From Halobacillus karajensis (GTDB lineage Bacteria > Bacillota > Bacilli > Bacillales > Halobacillaceae): a stretch of DNA of 51,778 nucleotides. The DNA is taken from the NCBI RefSeq assembly GCF_900108515.1, contig NZ_FNWW01000015.1:1-51778 (forward strand), read 5' to 3'. A program made the translations under genes and the position numbers. Positions 19,467 through 28,782 of this stretch are shown here, piece by piece (the first letter of the stretch is position 1; each line of letters opens with the position of its first letter). The notes under the pieces are model-generated. The model ran no database searches and was not told where the DNA came from. It saw nothing but the letters and a program-made list of their open reading frames with translations.

Positions 19467-20057
19467 TTACTTCTTAATTCGTTTCATCCATTTGTTCATT
19501 GTATTCTTCATTTTATCCAGAAACCCTGCTAAATGCCTTAAGTAAATTTTCATGTTTTTCGGCAAAAGTCGCCAAATGATACGAAAAGCTAGCCGGATCG
19601 GATAAAATGCGACAAGAAACAATAGAATGATACCCTTTAAAAGTATCTTATAAACGCCAAGAAGTAAAGAAATAATAAGGAAAATGATTGTTTTCGCGGG
19701 AAGAAAAATTAAATAATACCCCGTTTTTTTAATAAAGCGTATGACCGATACAACGATTCGAATCCACATTTCAAGTGTTTTTAAGTAAAGATTCTGAAAC
19801 AATGCACGATACGCCGCAAATCCGCAAACAATGGCAACAAAAACATAGACTCGTAATTCACCATAATTGGCGAGATACAACAAATAAAAAAGAAAAGCGG
19901 CTTGGATAAGCCAAAACCCTAATTGATAGATGACCTCAAGCCAACTCTTCTTTTTTCTTTTGTGAAAGAAACGCTCGAAGGTATCCATGGAAGCACCAAC
20001 GAACACCCCTCCTCCGATCATGGAAAGGATAGTGATGAATTGGGTCGTCAGTGTCAT
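19467..20057 (-). CDS. yabQ: spore cortex biosynthesis protein YabQ
   Basis: A 196-residue membrane protein with a helix near the N-terminus (about 3-25), helices around 40-62 and 67-90, and a hydrophobic stretch at about 115-150, then a basic tail. YabQ is needed for spore cortex formation and sits in the outer forespore membrane in B. subtilis. Its start overlaps the yabP stop by 4 nt (ATGA), so the two are coupled. The family is recognised from order, length and the N-terminal QFITILSMIGGGVFVGASMD segment. Confidence 0.92.
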   Translation of the reverse strand: MTLTTQFITILSMIGGGVFVGASMDTFERFFHKRKKKSWLEVIYQLGFWLIQAAFLFYLLYLANYGELRVYVFVAIVCGFAAYRALFQNLYLKTLEMWIRIVVSVIRFIKKTGYYLIFLPAKTIIFLIISLLLGVYKILLKGIILLFLVAFYPIRLAFRIIWRLLPKNMKIYLRHLAGFLDKMKNTMNKWMKRIKK

Positions 20058-20359
20058 TTGAATAACTTGCTAAACAAACCTTTAGCTTTCTCCCCTTGGT
20101 GCTCGTCCAAGTATGTCATTTCGTACATTTTCCCTTTAATCGATACAATCCCTGCATCCAAATCCAGGTTTTTCATTTGCAAATTCTGGCCCCGAACGAC
20201 CAAGTAACCCATAGACGTCTGGAGGAGAAATTCTTCACTATCAAAACTATCCACCTCTTTGACACCAGAGATCTCTATATTCCTTCTATTCCATACCTTC
20301 ACATTATGCTCTACCGGCTGCTGACTACGAATCCCCTGATTTTTTTCATAACCTTCCAT
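20054..20359 (-). CDS. yabP: sporulation protein YabP
   Basis: A 101-residue YabP/YqfC-family protein (HNVKVWNRRNIEISGVKEVDSFDSEEFLLQT...LDAGIVSIKG...MTYLDE). These are soluble mother-cell sporulation proteins of unclear biochemistry, required at the cortex stage. I place the start at the ATG (20359) eight bases after GGGGG; a GTG one codon upstream is possible. It heads a yabP-yabQ-divIC-yabR unit beginning after the rlbA terminator. A sigma-E promoter is expected, but the best candidate (-10 CATAGCTT near 20391-20384) is weak. Confidence 0.92.
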   Translation of the reverse strand: MEGYEKNQGIRSQQPVEHNVKVWNRRNIEISGVKEVDSFDSEEFLLQTSMGYLVVRGQNLQMKNLDLDAGIVSIKGKMYEMTYLDEHQGEKAKGLFSKLFK

Positions 20360-20498
20360 CACACCAGCCCCCTTCTCTAGTACAAGCTATGAAAAAACCA
20401 AGACGATTAGAACTTAGAATGCGGAAGCGGCTTGGTCAGCACCAACAAGCATAAACAAAGTATCTTCTGTGCAGTGGCCACACAACTATTTACTATAA

Positions 20499-20531
20499 CC
20501 AAAAACCACTGCCGTAAAACGGCAGTGGTTT
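20499..20531 (-). terminator. terminator after rlbA
   Basis: Minus strand AACCACTGCCG / CGGCAGTGGTT with a 5-nt loop and TTTTTGG, starting four bases after the rlbA stop. It separates the yabM-mazG-rlbA unit from yabP-yabQ-divIC-yabR. Confidence 0.92.
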
Positions 20532-20534
20532 AAA

Positions 20535-20798
20535 TCAAGATTGGTTCACAGGCTCTTCCTTTTTTATTTCATAAAGTGATGCGGCCTCGTCTTTTGTCAC
20601 ATTTTCCTTTAATGACTTCACTTCAATCGTCAATACTTTCTGGCCAAATTGAATCGTCAGTTCATCGCCGACCGCTACATTACTGGCCGCTTTGCTTTGG
20701 GTACCATTGATACGAATGCGCCCTTGATCAGCTACCTCTTTCGCCAGTGTACGTCTTTTGATCAACCGGGATATCTTCAAGAACTTATCCAAACGCAT
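20535..20798 (-). CDS. rlbA: S4-domain RNA-binding protein RlbA (YabO)
   Basis: An 87-residue Hsp15-like S4 protein: MRLDKFLKISRLIKRRTLA, then DQGRIRINGTQSKAASNV and VGDELTIQFGQKVLTIEV, the usual S4 alpha-L fold at about 1-60. Relatives bind rRNA or the 50S subunit and help rescue blocked peptidyl-tRNA. The start follows the mazG stop by 3 nt, so it is co-translated with mazG. Confidence 0.93.
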   Translation of the reverse strand: MRLDKFLKISRLIKRRTLAKEVADQGRIRINGTQSKAASNVAVGDELTIQFGQKVLTIEVKSLKENVTKDEAASLYEIKKEEPVNQS

Positions 20799-20801
20799 AT
20801 A

Positions 20802-22268
20802 TTATTCCGCTCCTTTGTGTTTAACTTTCGCTCGTATCCACAGTTCTTCTAATGAATCCAGGTGGTATTCTTCCAAGGTCATCCCTTCTTCATTTGCTTC
20901 TTTTTCCATCGCAGAGAGACGGGTCCTGAACTTACGATTAGTACGCTGAAGGGCATTTTCACTACTTAGCTTGTAATGCCGTGCAAGATTGGCAATAGCA
21001 AATAACCAGTCCCCAAACTCTTTCTCCATCTCTTCTCGATTTCCATCTTCACGGGCTTCCTGAAATTCCTGCCATTCCTCTTCAACTTTTTCAATGATAG
21101 GATCAATCGTATCCCAATCAAATCCTACTTTTGCTGCTTTTTTTTGCAATTCTTCTGCTTGCAACAAAGCAGGAAAACTCTGCGGGACAGCATCAAGAAT
21201 AGATTCGGATCTTTCTCCTTTTTCCTGCACTTTAATGGCCTCCCAATTCGTTACAACTTCATCCGAAGTATCTACTGTCACTTCGCCGAAAACGTGAGGG
21301 TGACGACGAATCATTTTATTTGTTATCGATACTATTACGTCATCGATGGTGAAAAAACCTTCATCTTCCCCAATTTGACTGTGGAGCATCACTTGCAACA
21401 ACACATCCCCGAGTTCTTCCACCATATGATCGTCATCCATCCGATTGACGGCATCTATAAATTCATAGGCTTCTTCAATCATGTATTTTCTCAATGATTC
21501 ATGTGTCTGCTTACGATCCCACGGGCAGCCTTCCGGACTTCGTAACATTTTAATCACTTCTCTGAGACGAAAGAATTGGTGATTCAAGGTATCTCTTTCC
21601 ACTGGCGGGACATACACACTTGTCAAATTGTCCACTTTTACACTTCGGTCCAATTCCTCCAAAGGAACAGTCGTTATTCCTTCCCCTTTACTTCCAGCAG
21701 CTGTGACAATCGTGACAGGGTGGTCAGCAGGCAAATCCTCAAGCAGCGTCAATTTAACTTCTGATGCCACTAAAGCATCGTAAACCTGACAAAAGATGAG
21801 ATGGTTTAAATACTGAAGCTGATCACGCTTTATATCAGTAGCGTCTACAAATTGAAACCCTTCGATCGGATCGATTTCCAACGCAGTGAACGTTGCATCA
21901 AGGAAGCTCTGGCCACCTTTCAAATCAAGATTGATTGCTCCCTTTTCCCTCTCCTCAATTAAGAGCTGAACCGTTCTTTCAGCAAGCATGGGGTGTCCTG
22001 GAACAACATAGATGATATCTTTCTCCCGAACCTGCTTGAGTAAGCGAGAGACAATCTCTTTATAGATGTCTTCAAACTGTTCATGGGATTCATAGGTCCC
22101 ATCAAAACTCTCAAAAACGATTCCTTCTTTTTGTAATTCCTGAATGACGGGATGATTAAGCGTGCGTGCATAAATAGATGATTTTGTTTGCGTAAGTTCA
22201 CGATACACCCCGATGGGAAGCTGTTCAAAGTCTGCAGCCCCAAGTCCGATTACTTTGATCGTGTTCAT
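20802..22268 (-). CDS. yabN: MazG-family nucleotide pyrophosphohydrolase with N-terminal methylase-like domain (YabN)
   Basis: A 488-residue fusion. Residues ~1-225 form a tetrapyrrole (corrin/porphyrin) methylase-like domain (VIGLGAADFEQLPIGVY; VVPGHPMLAERTV). Residues ~235-480 hold two MazG pyrophosphatase repeats with metal-binding EEAYEF...EELGDVLLQ and EEWQEF...EKEFGDWLFAIANLARHY. The MazG part hydrolyses nucleoside triphosphates, cleaning out non-canonical ones; the methylase part has no established substrate. It overlaps yabM by 4 nt (ATGA), and rlbA follows immediately. The same fusion stands here in B. subtilis. Confidence 0.95.
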   Translation of the reverse strand: MNTIKVIGLGAADFEQLPIGVYRELTQTKSSIYARTLNHPVIQELQKEGIVFESFDGTYESHEQFEDIYKEIVSRLLKQVREKDIIYVVPGHPMLAERTVQLLIEEREKGAINLDLKGGQSFLDATFTALEIDPIEGFQFVDATDIKRDQLQYLNHLIFCQVYDALVASEVKLTLLEDLPADHPVTIVTAAGSKGEGITTVPLEELDRSVKVDNLTSVYVPPVERDTLNHQFFRLREVIKMLRSPEGCPWDRKQTHESLRKYMIEEAYEFIDAVNRMDDDHMVEELGDVLLQVMLHSQIGEDEGFFTIDDVIVSITNKMIRRHPHVFGEVTVDTSDEVVTNWEAIKVQEKGERSESILDAVPQSFPALLQAEELQKKAAKVGFDWDTIDPIIEKVEEEWQEFQEAREDGNREEMEKEFGDWLFAIANLARHYKLSSENALQRTNRKFRTRLSAMEKEANEEGMTLEEYHLDSLEELWIRAKVKHKGAE

Positions 22269-23851
22269 TGATTCATTCCTTTCGGCAAAAATTTCGCCAA
22301 TACCTTATGAGAAGGTAAGGTTTGTATTTCTTCTTTTGTAAAACAGCCCAGTCTCAGCAACAGAACTAAGTAAGTCAAAGCACCGATTCCTGTAAGTGAT
22401 AATGTGTAGATCAATAAGAGTAGCCTTCCATCTAAATCAAAAAACACGTAGATCGTAGTTTTCATCACCCATAAACTGATGACCATTCCCAAGAGAGAAA
22501 GTCCGACTCCTCTCCATGGAAGAGGCATCCACTTCTTCCATGGCACTTCATGTCTTAAGGTTACGATATTTCCCACTAAAACAAAAGCGACAGCTATCGT
22601 GGATGCCATTGCTGCACCATAGATATCAAAGATTGGGATGAGAATCATATTCCCGGCCCACTTCACAACAATTCCCCCGAGGATAATCATGGCGGTGTGC
22701 TTTATATAATTCAGGCCCTGTAATACGGAGGAAAGTGTAATGGATATGGAACTTCCGAGAATCACCAACATCAACACTCTCAACTCACCTGTCCCCTGGC
22801 CATTTTCAAAAAATGACTGATTAATAGCTGGAAAAAGAAAGATTAACCCTGCCGTTGCTCCCAGAGATATAAACACCGTAACCTTCACTGCACTTATGAT
22901 GGATTTTATCACTTTTTCAGGGTGTCTATTCATCCTTGTGCGCGTGACAGAAGGAATCAACGCCAGAGCAAGAGAGGAGGCGAGAACTGTACCTAATTGG
23001 ATGAGGGGTTGACCTCGATCGAATACCCCCTTCATAATGCGCGCATCATCCAAAGCTACTCCTGCTTTCAATAAAGAAGGAATCATCGTCAATGCGTCGA
23101 CAAGCTGTAAGGACAATAGCAGCATATAATTTAAACAGATTAAAATCCCGTGAAGGAAAATTGTACGTTTGTAAGTCTTGTGATTCTGCCAGCGATGGAA
23201 GCTCCATATCGAATCTTTCCGGGCAATCCAATAAAACAAAATTACGAATGCAGCTAATGCACCTATAATTGACCCCAATGAGGCTCCTACTCCTATCGCA
23301 TAGACCTCAGCTCCTTGCATGACAAAAACAGCTGTACAGATAATTACACCCACTCTAAAGATCTGTTCAATAATTTGAGAAACAGCGGTTGGAGTCATAT
23401 CGTTTTTCCCTTGAAAAACTCCCCTTATTATTGAGACAAAGGGCACAAGTAAAAATGTAGAAAAAGCAGCCTTAAGCGAAGGAGTTAGTTGCTCATCCCC
23501 CATGAGGGAAGCGATCCAGGCAGACTGCGTATATCCGACAATAAAAATTAATCCTGAAGCTGCCATTAACCATCCAAAAACAGGGAGGAAGAAGGACGGA
23601 ACAGACAATGATGATTGATCTTCGCCAATCTCAGATACGATTTTCGAAATAGCTGCAGGAAACCCATACAAGGCCAAAATTAAGGCGATTCCAAGAATCG
23701 GATACACTTGCTGGTAAACATAGAACCCCATATCCCCAGTCAAGTTCTGAAGTGGGACTCTGTAACCTGCACTAATGATCTTACTAATTACACCAGCTAA
23801 CGTAAGAATGAATGCCCCTTTTAAAATAGAGCGTGAACGTAATTTGGTCAT
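22265..23851 (-). CDS. yabM: polysaccharide biosynthesis/flippase-like membrane protein YabM (SpoVB/MurJ superfamily)
   Basis: A 528-residue polytopic membrane protein with about 14 predicted helices. It has the MOP-superfamily start GAFILTLAGVISKIISAGYRVPLQ and the repeat LVPFVSIIRGVFQGKNDMTPTA. It belongs to the SpoVB/YtgP group of lipid-linked oligosaccharide flippases. Paralogues flip peptidoglycan precursors; for YabM itself the substrate is unproven. The start has AAAGGG 6 nt upstream. It is followed by, and overlaps, yabN. Stage: vegetative or sporulation, not decidable from sequence. Confidence 0.92.
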   Translation of the reverse strand: MTKLRSRSILKGAFILTLAGVISKIISAGYRVPLQNLTGDMGFYVYQQVYPILGIALILALYGFPAAISKIVSEIGEDQSSLSVPSFFLPVFGWLMAASGLIFIVGYTQSAWIASLMGDEQLTPSLKAAFSTFLLVPFVSIIRGVFQGKNDMTPTAVSQIIEQIFRVGVIICTAVFVMQGAEVYAIGVGASLGSIIGALAAFVILFYWIARKDSIWSFHRWQNHKTYKRTIFLHGILICLNYMLLLSLQLVDALTMIPSLLKAGVALDDARIMKGVFDRGQPLIQLGTVLASSLALALIPSVTRTRMNRHPEKVIKSIISAVKVTVFISLGATAGLIFLFPAINQSFFENGQGTGELRVLMLVILGSSISITLSSVLQGLNYIKHTAMIILGGIVVKWAGNMILIPIFDIYGAAMASTIAVAFVLVGNIVTLRHEVPWKKWMPLPWRGVGLSLLGMVISLWVMKTTIYVFFDLDGRLLLLIYTLSLTGIGALTYLVLLLRLGCFTKEEIQTLPSHKVLAKFLPKGMNQ

Positions 23852-23900
23852 TTTGGACCCTTTCTAATTATATGTATTCAGAACATTCATTATATCATAG

Positions 23901-23938
23901 GAAAAGGTCAGATCCCTGAACCCGCTTGGACCTGACCT
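23901..23938 (-). terminator. spoVT terminator
   Basis: Minus strand AGGTCAGGTCC / GGATCTGACCT (one G-T) with a 12-nt loop and TTTTCC, seven bases after the spoVT stop. Confidence 0.85.
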
Positions 23939-23944
23939 CCTCTA

Positions 23945-24481
23945 CTACTCCATTTGTTTCGCTAAAAAACTAGCCGCTGTCTGTACAGCTTTGTTGACGC
24001 CTTCCTCTAATGGAGAGCCCTCCTTATTGAAGGCGACAACGCAGCCAATCGGATCGCCTTGAGCAATGATAGGATGAATAAGATAAGAAATGACATCTTC
24101 CTCTTGACCCCGGGTGAATTCCACAGGATCGGGGTGCTTTTCAAAAGACATCGTTCTTGAATCCATCACTTCCTCAACCTTGGAACCGATCGACCGATTC
24201 ATATAATCTTTTTTCGCACTACCCGCCACCGCTATATACTCATCACGATCGCAGATCAACACAGGAACCTCTAAAGATTCACTGAGCGCCTCTGCGTATT
24301 CTTTTGCAAAATCACCCAACTCGCTGATAGGTGAGTATTTTTTAAGTATGACTTCACCTTCACGGTCTACAAAAATTTCTAAAGGATCCCCTTCTCGAAT
24401 CCTCAAGGTACGGCGGATCTCTTTCGGGATAACAACACGTCCTAAATCATCAATACGGCGTACAATACCAGTTGCTTTCAT
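23945..24481 (-). CDS. spoVT: stage V sporulation transcription factor SpoVT
   Basis: Forespore regulator that modulates sigma-G-dependent genes. The 178 residues have an N-terminal AbrB-type swapped-hairpin DNA-binding domain (about 1-50; MKATGIVRRIDDLGRVVIPKEIRRTL) and a C-terminal GAF domain (about 55-175). The length equals the B. subtilis protein. AAGGAGG lies 11 nt before the ATG. A sigma-G promoter precedes it, consistent with forespore expression. It forms a single-gene unit upstream of yabM. Confidence 0.97.
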   Translation of the reverse strand: MKATGIVRRIDDLGRVVIPKEIRRTLRIREGDPLEIFVDREGEVILKKYSPISELGDFAKEYAEALSESLEVPVLICDRDEYIAVAGSAKKDYMNRSIGSKVEEVMDSRTMSFEKHPDPVEFTRGQEEDVISYLIHPIIAQGDPIGCVVAFNKEGSPLEEGVNKAVQTAASFLAKQME

Positions 24482-24563
24482 TCTTTATGCTGCCTCCTTT
24501 TCTGTGATGACTGCCTATGAATTTCCTGTTGAAGCGCAATCAGAACAAGCGGGTGATTACAGA

Positions 24564-24593
24564 TAGTATGATTCAGCAATAAAAACCTATACA
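24564..24593 (-). promoter_or_regulatory. spoVT promoter (sigma-G)
   Basis: Minus strand TGTATA (24593-24588), 17-bp spacer, CATACTA (24570-24564). The -10 is a perfect sigma-G match and the -35 is 5/6 to TGAATA. Confidence 0.8.
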
Positions 24594-24599
24594 CCCTTG

Positions 24600-24850
24600 G
24601 TATGGATTTTTTCATAAAAAATGTCAACTTCAAAAGTATGCCGATCCGGGAGACACGACAAGTATACGACAAGACCCCACAGTGGTGCGGGATTATCCAT
24701 AGAGTAAATCAAAAGGAGGTCAGCTGAAAACACAACGCCGGTTGCAACGTTAAAGATCCCACATTGTTTAAAAACCTATGATCCCGAGAAGCTAGACCAG
24801 CGAATGGACTCTATAAAAGTGGAGCAGCCTAGTCTCGAGTTCCAAAACAC
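24600..24850. other. non-coding gap between mfd and spoVT
   Basis: About 250 bp between the spoVT promoter and the mfd terminator. I see no plausible gene. A plus-strand AAAGGAGG (about 24711-24718) is not followed by ATG, GTG or TTG at useful spacing. A short imperfect hairpin (CCCCAC/GTGCGGG near 24675-24692) has no T-run. On the minus strand TTGACA near 24630 lacks a fitting -10. Confidence 0.5.
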
Positions 24851-24883
24851 TTAAAAAACCTCATCCCTATTCAGGGATGAGGT
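24851..24883 (-). terminator. mfd terminator
   Basis: Minus strand ACCTCATCCCT / AGGGATGAGGT with a 4-nt loop and TTTTTTAA, six bases after the mfd stop. Confidence 0.93.
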
Positions 24884-24888
24884 AGATC

Positions 24889-27800
24889 TCAAGCTGTCGT
24901 TACCTCCCTCATCATTCCAGGCAGCTTTCCGATAAACTCCTCAACAAGCTTATATCGTTTGAACTCCGTTTTGCGGTCCCACGTGATTGTTACCTTCAAT
25001 TGCGAATCTTCCGTTCCCAATTGAACCATTCGACCATATTTATTAGCGAATTCAAATAACTTTGAGCCATCGATCTTTTGACTTTGTTCAGCTTCCATCA
25101 ACATTTCAATTTTCTTCTTCTTCTCCGTAACATTTTCAATACGCGCTTGTTTTGCCTGAAGGCGTATGGAAGAGACCCGGAATAAGTTTTCGACTTCTTC
25201 TGGATAATCCCCGAAGCGGTCCATCAATTCATCACGTAAATCATGGATATCTTCATTATTTTCAATAGCCTGAAACATTTTGTACATGTCAATTTTCTGC
25301 TTTTCATCTGCAATGTAATCATCTGGGATATACGCATCAAGCATCAAATCGAGTTCTGGCTGGAACGGTTGGATATTTTCGGTTTCCTTCCCTTGTCTTT
25401 TCGCTTCAATCGCATCTTTCAGCATTTGGGAGTACATATCGAAACCAACCGAGTCGATATATCCATGTTGCTGAGCACCCAAGAGATTACCCGCTCCACG
25501 AATAGATAAATCACGCATGGCAATCTTAAATCCAGAGCCAAGCTCGGTAAATTCCTTGATCGCCTGCAGTCTTTTTTCGGCGACTTCTGTTAACACTTTA
25601 TCCTTCTGGTATGTGAAATAGGCATAGGCTACTCGGTTTGATCTCCCTACACGCCCTCGCAATTGGTATAACTGGCTTAAGCCCATACGATCAGCATCAT
25701 AAACAATAAGCGTGTTGACATTAGGAATATCTACACCTGTTTCTATAATCGTCGTACTAACAAGCACATCAAATTCCCCTTCAAGGAAAGAGAACATGAC
25801 ATTTTCAAGCTCCGTTTCATTCATTTGACCATGAGCAAATGTGACGCGCGCCTCTGGAACCAGCTCGGCAATTTGCTGGGCCATCCGCTCAATATTCTCC
25901 ACTCGATTGAACAGGAAAAATACTTGTCCATCGCGTGCCATCTCTCGCTCGACTGCTCCCCGGAGGAATATAGGGTTATATTCCAATACATATGTCTGGA
26001 TAGGAAATCGATTGGCCGGCGGCGTTTCAATAACGGACAAGTCTCGTACCCCAAGCATAGACATATGCAAAGTCCTTGGAATTGGAGTCGCTGTCAATGT
26101 CAAAACATCAACATTGTTTTTCAATTGCTTAATTTTCTCCTTATGTTTCACACCAAAGCGTTGTTCTTCGTCTACAATAAGTAACCCAAGATCTTTAAAC
26201 TGAACATCCTTGGAAAGAACCCTGTGCGTTCCTACCACGATATCAACTAATCCTTTCCTCAAACGCTCTGTCGTTTCTTTCTGTTGCTTTTTCGTGCGGA
26301 AACGACTCATAAGTCCAATATTAATTCCAAAGCCTTGCAGGCGTTCCTGCAGCGTTTCATAATGTTGTTGAGCGAGGATGGTGGTTGGGACAAGCAAGGC
26401 CACTTGCTTTCCATCGACAATAGCCTTAAAGGCTGCACGAATGGCTACTTCTGTTTTTCCATACCCTACATCTCCACACAAGAGACGATCCATTGGACGG
26501 ACACGCTCCATATCAGATTTAATCTCTTCTATACAGCGGATCTGATCTTCGGTTTCTTCATATGGGAAGGCCGCTTCAAAATCTTTTTGCATTTCACCGT
26601 CTTCACTAAATGCGTACCCTTTGGAAGCTTCCCTTTCCGCGTAAAGCTGGATCAAATCATCAGCGATATCCTCTACAGAAGATTGCACACGGCTTTTGAC
26701 TTTCTTCCACTCGCTGCCTCCAAGCTTATACACTTTCGGTTCTTTGCCTTCAGAGCCTACATATTTTTGAATAAGATCGATTTGGTCGATCGGTACGTAC
26801 AATTTATCGTTGCCCGAATACTTAACCATCAGAAAGTCCTTATGGTTTCCACCCATTTTAAGTGTCTCAATCCCAAGGTACTTCCCAATCCCATGGCTGG
26901 CATGAACGATATAGTCCCCGACTTTCAACTCCTGGTAGTTCTTAATCCGTTCCGCATTCGACATTTTCTGTTTTCGCTTCGGTTTCGATGTCCGTTTCTT
27001 AAACAGCTCATTTTCCGTCATAACGGCAAGCTTATGCATCGGCCATTCAAAACCATGACTAATATTTCCGGTTATGATTGTCGGTTTGACTAACGGAAGC
27101 TGAATATCTTCTTCAGAAATGACCGCTTCTATATCATAATCTCGAAGCACACCTTCAATCTTAGACTTCCTGTTTTCGTCAGGAGCCAAAATGACCACAG
27201 AGTAATTTTGTTTCTCCCAGCGATCCATTTCATTTTTCAATAAATTCATTTGCCCATGAAACTGCTGCATCTGACGACTGGAAATGTTTACGATATTCTG
27301 AGGTTGGGTATTTGGGATATGTCTCATAAACACAGACAGATACAATCGAGGGTGCTCCATCCTCATCCAAGCATCCTGCCAGTCAAACGATATTTTCAAT
27401 TCTCTAACCGTCTGGTTCGCCTCGAGCATACTGTTATGCCATTCTCCTTCTTCTTGATCGAGACGATTGGCTGTTTCCTGAATACGGCTCATTTCATCCA
27501 AAATGACAATCCCTGTCTCAGGCAAATAGTCTAATAGACTGACAGGTTCCTCATAGAAGTACCCAATGTACTTATAAATTTCCTGAAAATGTTCCCTTGC
27601 TTTCAAACGATCGAGGTCATGTTCCACCACTTGGGTGAGTGTCTCTTTCGCCTCTTGTTTGTTTAATTTTTTCAATGAATGACTAAGTGCATCTTCTAAC
27701 CGATCATGAGCTCGCACAAAGTCTTCCTCTCTCAGTAACAATTCTGTTGCCGGTCCAATATGTACGGCATCCAGTTTGTCATGAGATCGTTGAGTTTCCG

Positions 27801-28425
27801 AATCAAATGTTCGGATCGAATCCACTTCTGTATCAAATAATTCAATTCGATAAGGGAAATCAGAAGTGAGTGGAAACACGTCCATGATCCCTCCACGAAC
27901 GGAAAACTCTCCAGGAGTGGCCACCATTCCGGTTCGGTCGTATCCCATATGAACTAAGCGCTCCAAATAATCATCAAGATTGATTTCTTCACCAACACGA
28001 AAAGGGAGCTGATTTTGCTCCCAGTATGATTTCGGCGGCATCATTCGTTTCAATGCGGCCACAGGTGCAATCAGGATCCCTTTTTCCTGCGCCAGCCATT
28101 GATTCAATGCGTCAATTCGCTGGCTCCTTAGTTCGGGGCTCGCAACGGCAATTTCTGAGGCAATCAATTCATTCACAGGATACAGATGAACAAGATCGGC
28201 ATCCGTTAATTCCTGCATGTCCTCATATAATTGTTGAGCTTGAATTAGTTGGTGAGTGACAATGATAACAGGCTTTTCCAACGATTCCTGTAATAATGAT
28301 ACTATCAAACTTCTCGAAGCCCCGGAAAGCCCAGCCACCATCTGTTCTTTCATGCCTGACCTGAAGCCTTCGACTACCGAATGGATATCATCCTTTGGAA
28401 ATAGATAATCCTTAATACCTTGCAT
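24889..28425 (-). CDS. mfd: transcription-repair coupling factor Mfd
   Basis: Large translocase that removes RNA polymerase stalled at DNA damage and recruits UvrA. From the ATG at 28425 (GGAGG 8 nt upstream; a GTG six codons earlier is less likely) it has 1178 residues. The order is UvrB-like N-terminal domains (about 1-350), the RNA-polymerase-interacting domain (about 480-560, with VGDYIVHASHGIGKYLG), RecA-like helicase domains with Walker A GDVGYGKTEVA, DEEQ, ATPIPRTLH and TTIIETGVDIP, and the C-terminal TRCF domain. It lies 50 bp after fin, as in B. subtilis. Confidence 0.97.
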   Translation of the reverse strand: MQGIKDYLFPKDDIHSVVEGFRSGMKEQMVAGLSGASRSLIVSLLQESLEKPVIIVTHQLIQAQQLYEDMQELTDADLVHLYPVNELIASEIAVASPELRSQRIDALNQWLAQEKGILIAPVAALKRMMPPKSYWEQNQLPFRVGEEINLDDYLERLVHMGYDRTGMVATPGEFSVRGGIMDVFPLTSDFPYRIELFDTEVDSIRTFDSETQRSHDKLDAVHIGPATELLLREEDFVRAHDRLEDALSHSLKKLNKQEAKETLTQVVEHDLDRLKAREHFQEIYKYIGYFYEEPVSLLDYLPETGIVILDEMSRIQETANRLDQEEGEWHNSMLEANQTVRELKISFDWQDAWMRMEHPRLYLSVFMRHIPNTQPQNIVNISSRQMQQFHGQMNLLKNEMDRWEKQNYSVVILAPDENRKSKIEGVLRDYDIEAVISEEDIQLPLVKPTIITGNISHGFEWPMHKLAVMTENELFKKRTSKPKRKQKMSNAERIKNYQELKVGDYIVHASHGIGKYLGIETLKMGGNHKDFLMVKYSGNDKLYVPIDQIDLIQKYVGSEGKEPKVYKLGGSEWKKVKSRVQSSVEDIADDLIQLYAEREASKGYAFSEDGEMQKDFEAAFPYEETEDQIRCIEEIKSDMERVRPMDRLLCGDVGYGKTEVAIRAAFKAIVDGKQVALLVPTTILAQQHYETLQERLQGFGINIGLMSRFRTKKQQKETTERLRKGLVDIVVGTHRVLSKDVQFKDLGLLIVDEEQRFGVKHKEKIKQLKNNVDVLTLTATPIPRTLHMSMLGVRDLSVIETPPANRFPIQTYVLEYNPIFLRGAVEREMARDGQVFFLFNRVENIERMAQQIAELVPEARVTFAHGQMNETELENVMFSFLEGEFDVLVSTTIIETGVDIPNVNTLIVYDADRMGLSQLYQLRGRVGRSNRVAYAYFTYQKDKVLTEVAEKRLQAIKEFTELGSGFKIAMRDLSIRGAGNLLGAQQHGYIDSVGFDMYSQMLKDAIEAKRQGKETENIQPFQPELDLMLDAYIPDDYIADEKQKIDMYKMFQAIENNEDIHDLRDELMDRFGDYPEEVENLFRVSSIRLQAKQARIENVTEKKKKIEMLMEAEQSQKIDGSKLFEFANKYGRMVQLGTEDSQLKVTITWDRKTEFKRYKLVEEFIGKLPGMMREVTTA

Positions 28426-28474
28426 AACGAATTCCTCCACCATCCAGATTTCTGAACCATTCAGAAACCAAGAT

Positions 28475-28705
28475 TTACTGTATAAAAAAGTCTAATTCAT
28501 GGTAATGGGGATTGTCGTCTAATGACTCCTTACATGAGTCGCAAATGGTCCGTATGTCCATATCTCCGCCCGTTGTCATATGAACCATTTGTTCCTGGTC
28601 CTGATCATTTAATAAATCAAATCCCAGTTGAGACACATCCACATGTTCAGCATCTAATTCTCCGACCTGATTTTGACAATGACGGCAAAAGTAACGTATT
28701 TTCAT
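28475..28705 (-). CDS. fin: anti-sigma-F factor Fin (YabK)
   Basis: Small zinc-ribbon protein that shuts off sigma-F after engulfment, easing the switch to sigma-G in the forespore. From the ATG at 28705 (AGGAGG 6 nt upstream) it has 76 residues, the length of B. subtilis Fin. It has paired cysteines CRHC (about 7-10) and CDSC (about 56-59). An in-frame upstream extension of 17 codons runs into the promoter and is rejected. A sigma-F promoter precedes it, as expected for a feedback inhibitor of sigma-F. Confidence 0.95.
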   Translation of the reverse strand: MKIRYFCRHCQNQVGELDAEHVDVSQLGFDLLNDQDQEQMVHMTTGGDMDIRTICDSCKESLDDNPHYHELDFFIQ

Positions 28706-28735
28706 TTCCATCCTCCTTGAAGGGTTGATGGTAGT

Positions 28736-28765
28736 TAGTTTTACCGTCCTATCCAACTGTTATAC
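28736..28765 (-). promoter_or_regulatory. fin promoter (sigma-F)
   Basis: Minus strand GTATA (28765-28761), 15-bp spacer, GGTAAAACTA (28745-28736). This matches every fixed position of the sigma-F consensus GYATA-N15-GGNNANAHTR. It lies in the 77-bp gap between pth and fin. Confidence 0.85.
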
Positions 28766-28782
28766 GGAGACTGACTGCTCCA

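Noticed and set aside
26284-27093. Long open frame (269 codons) on the plus strand inside mfd
   Set aside because: It lies wholly opposite the well-supported mfd coding sequence, has no ribosome-binding site and its translation has no recognisable domain.
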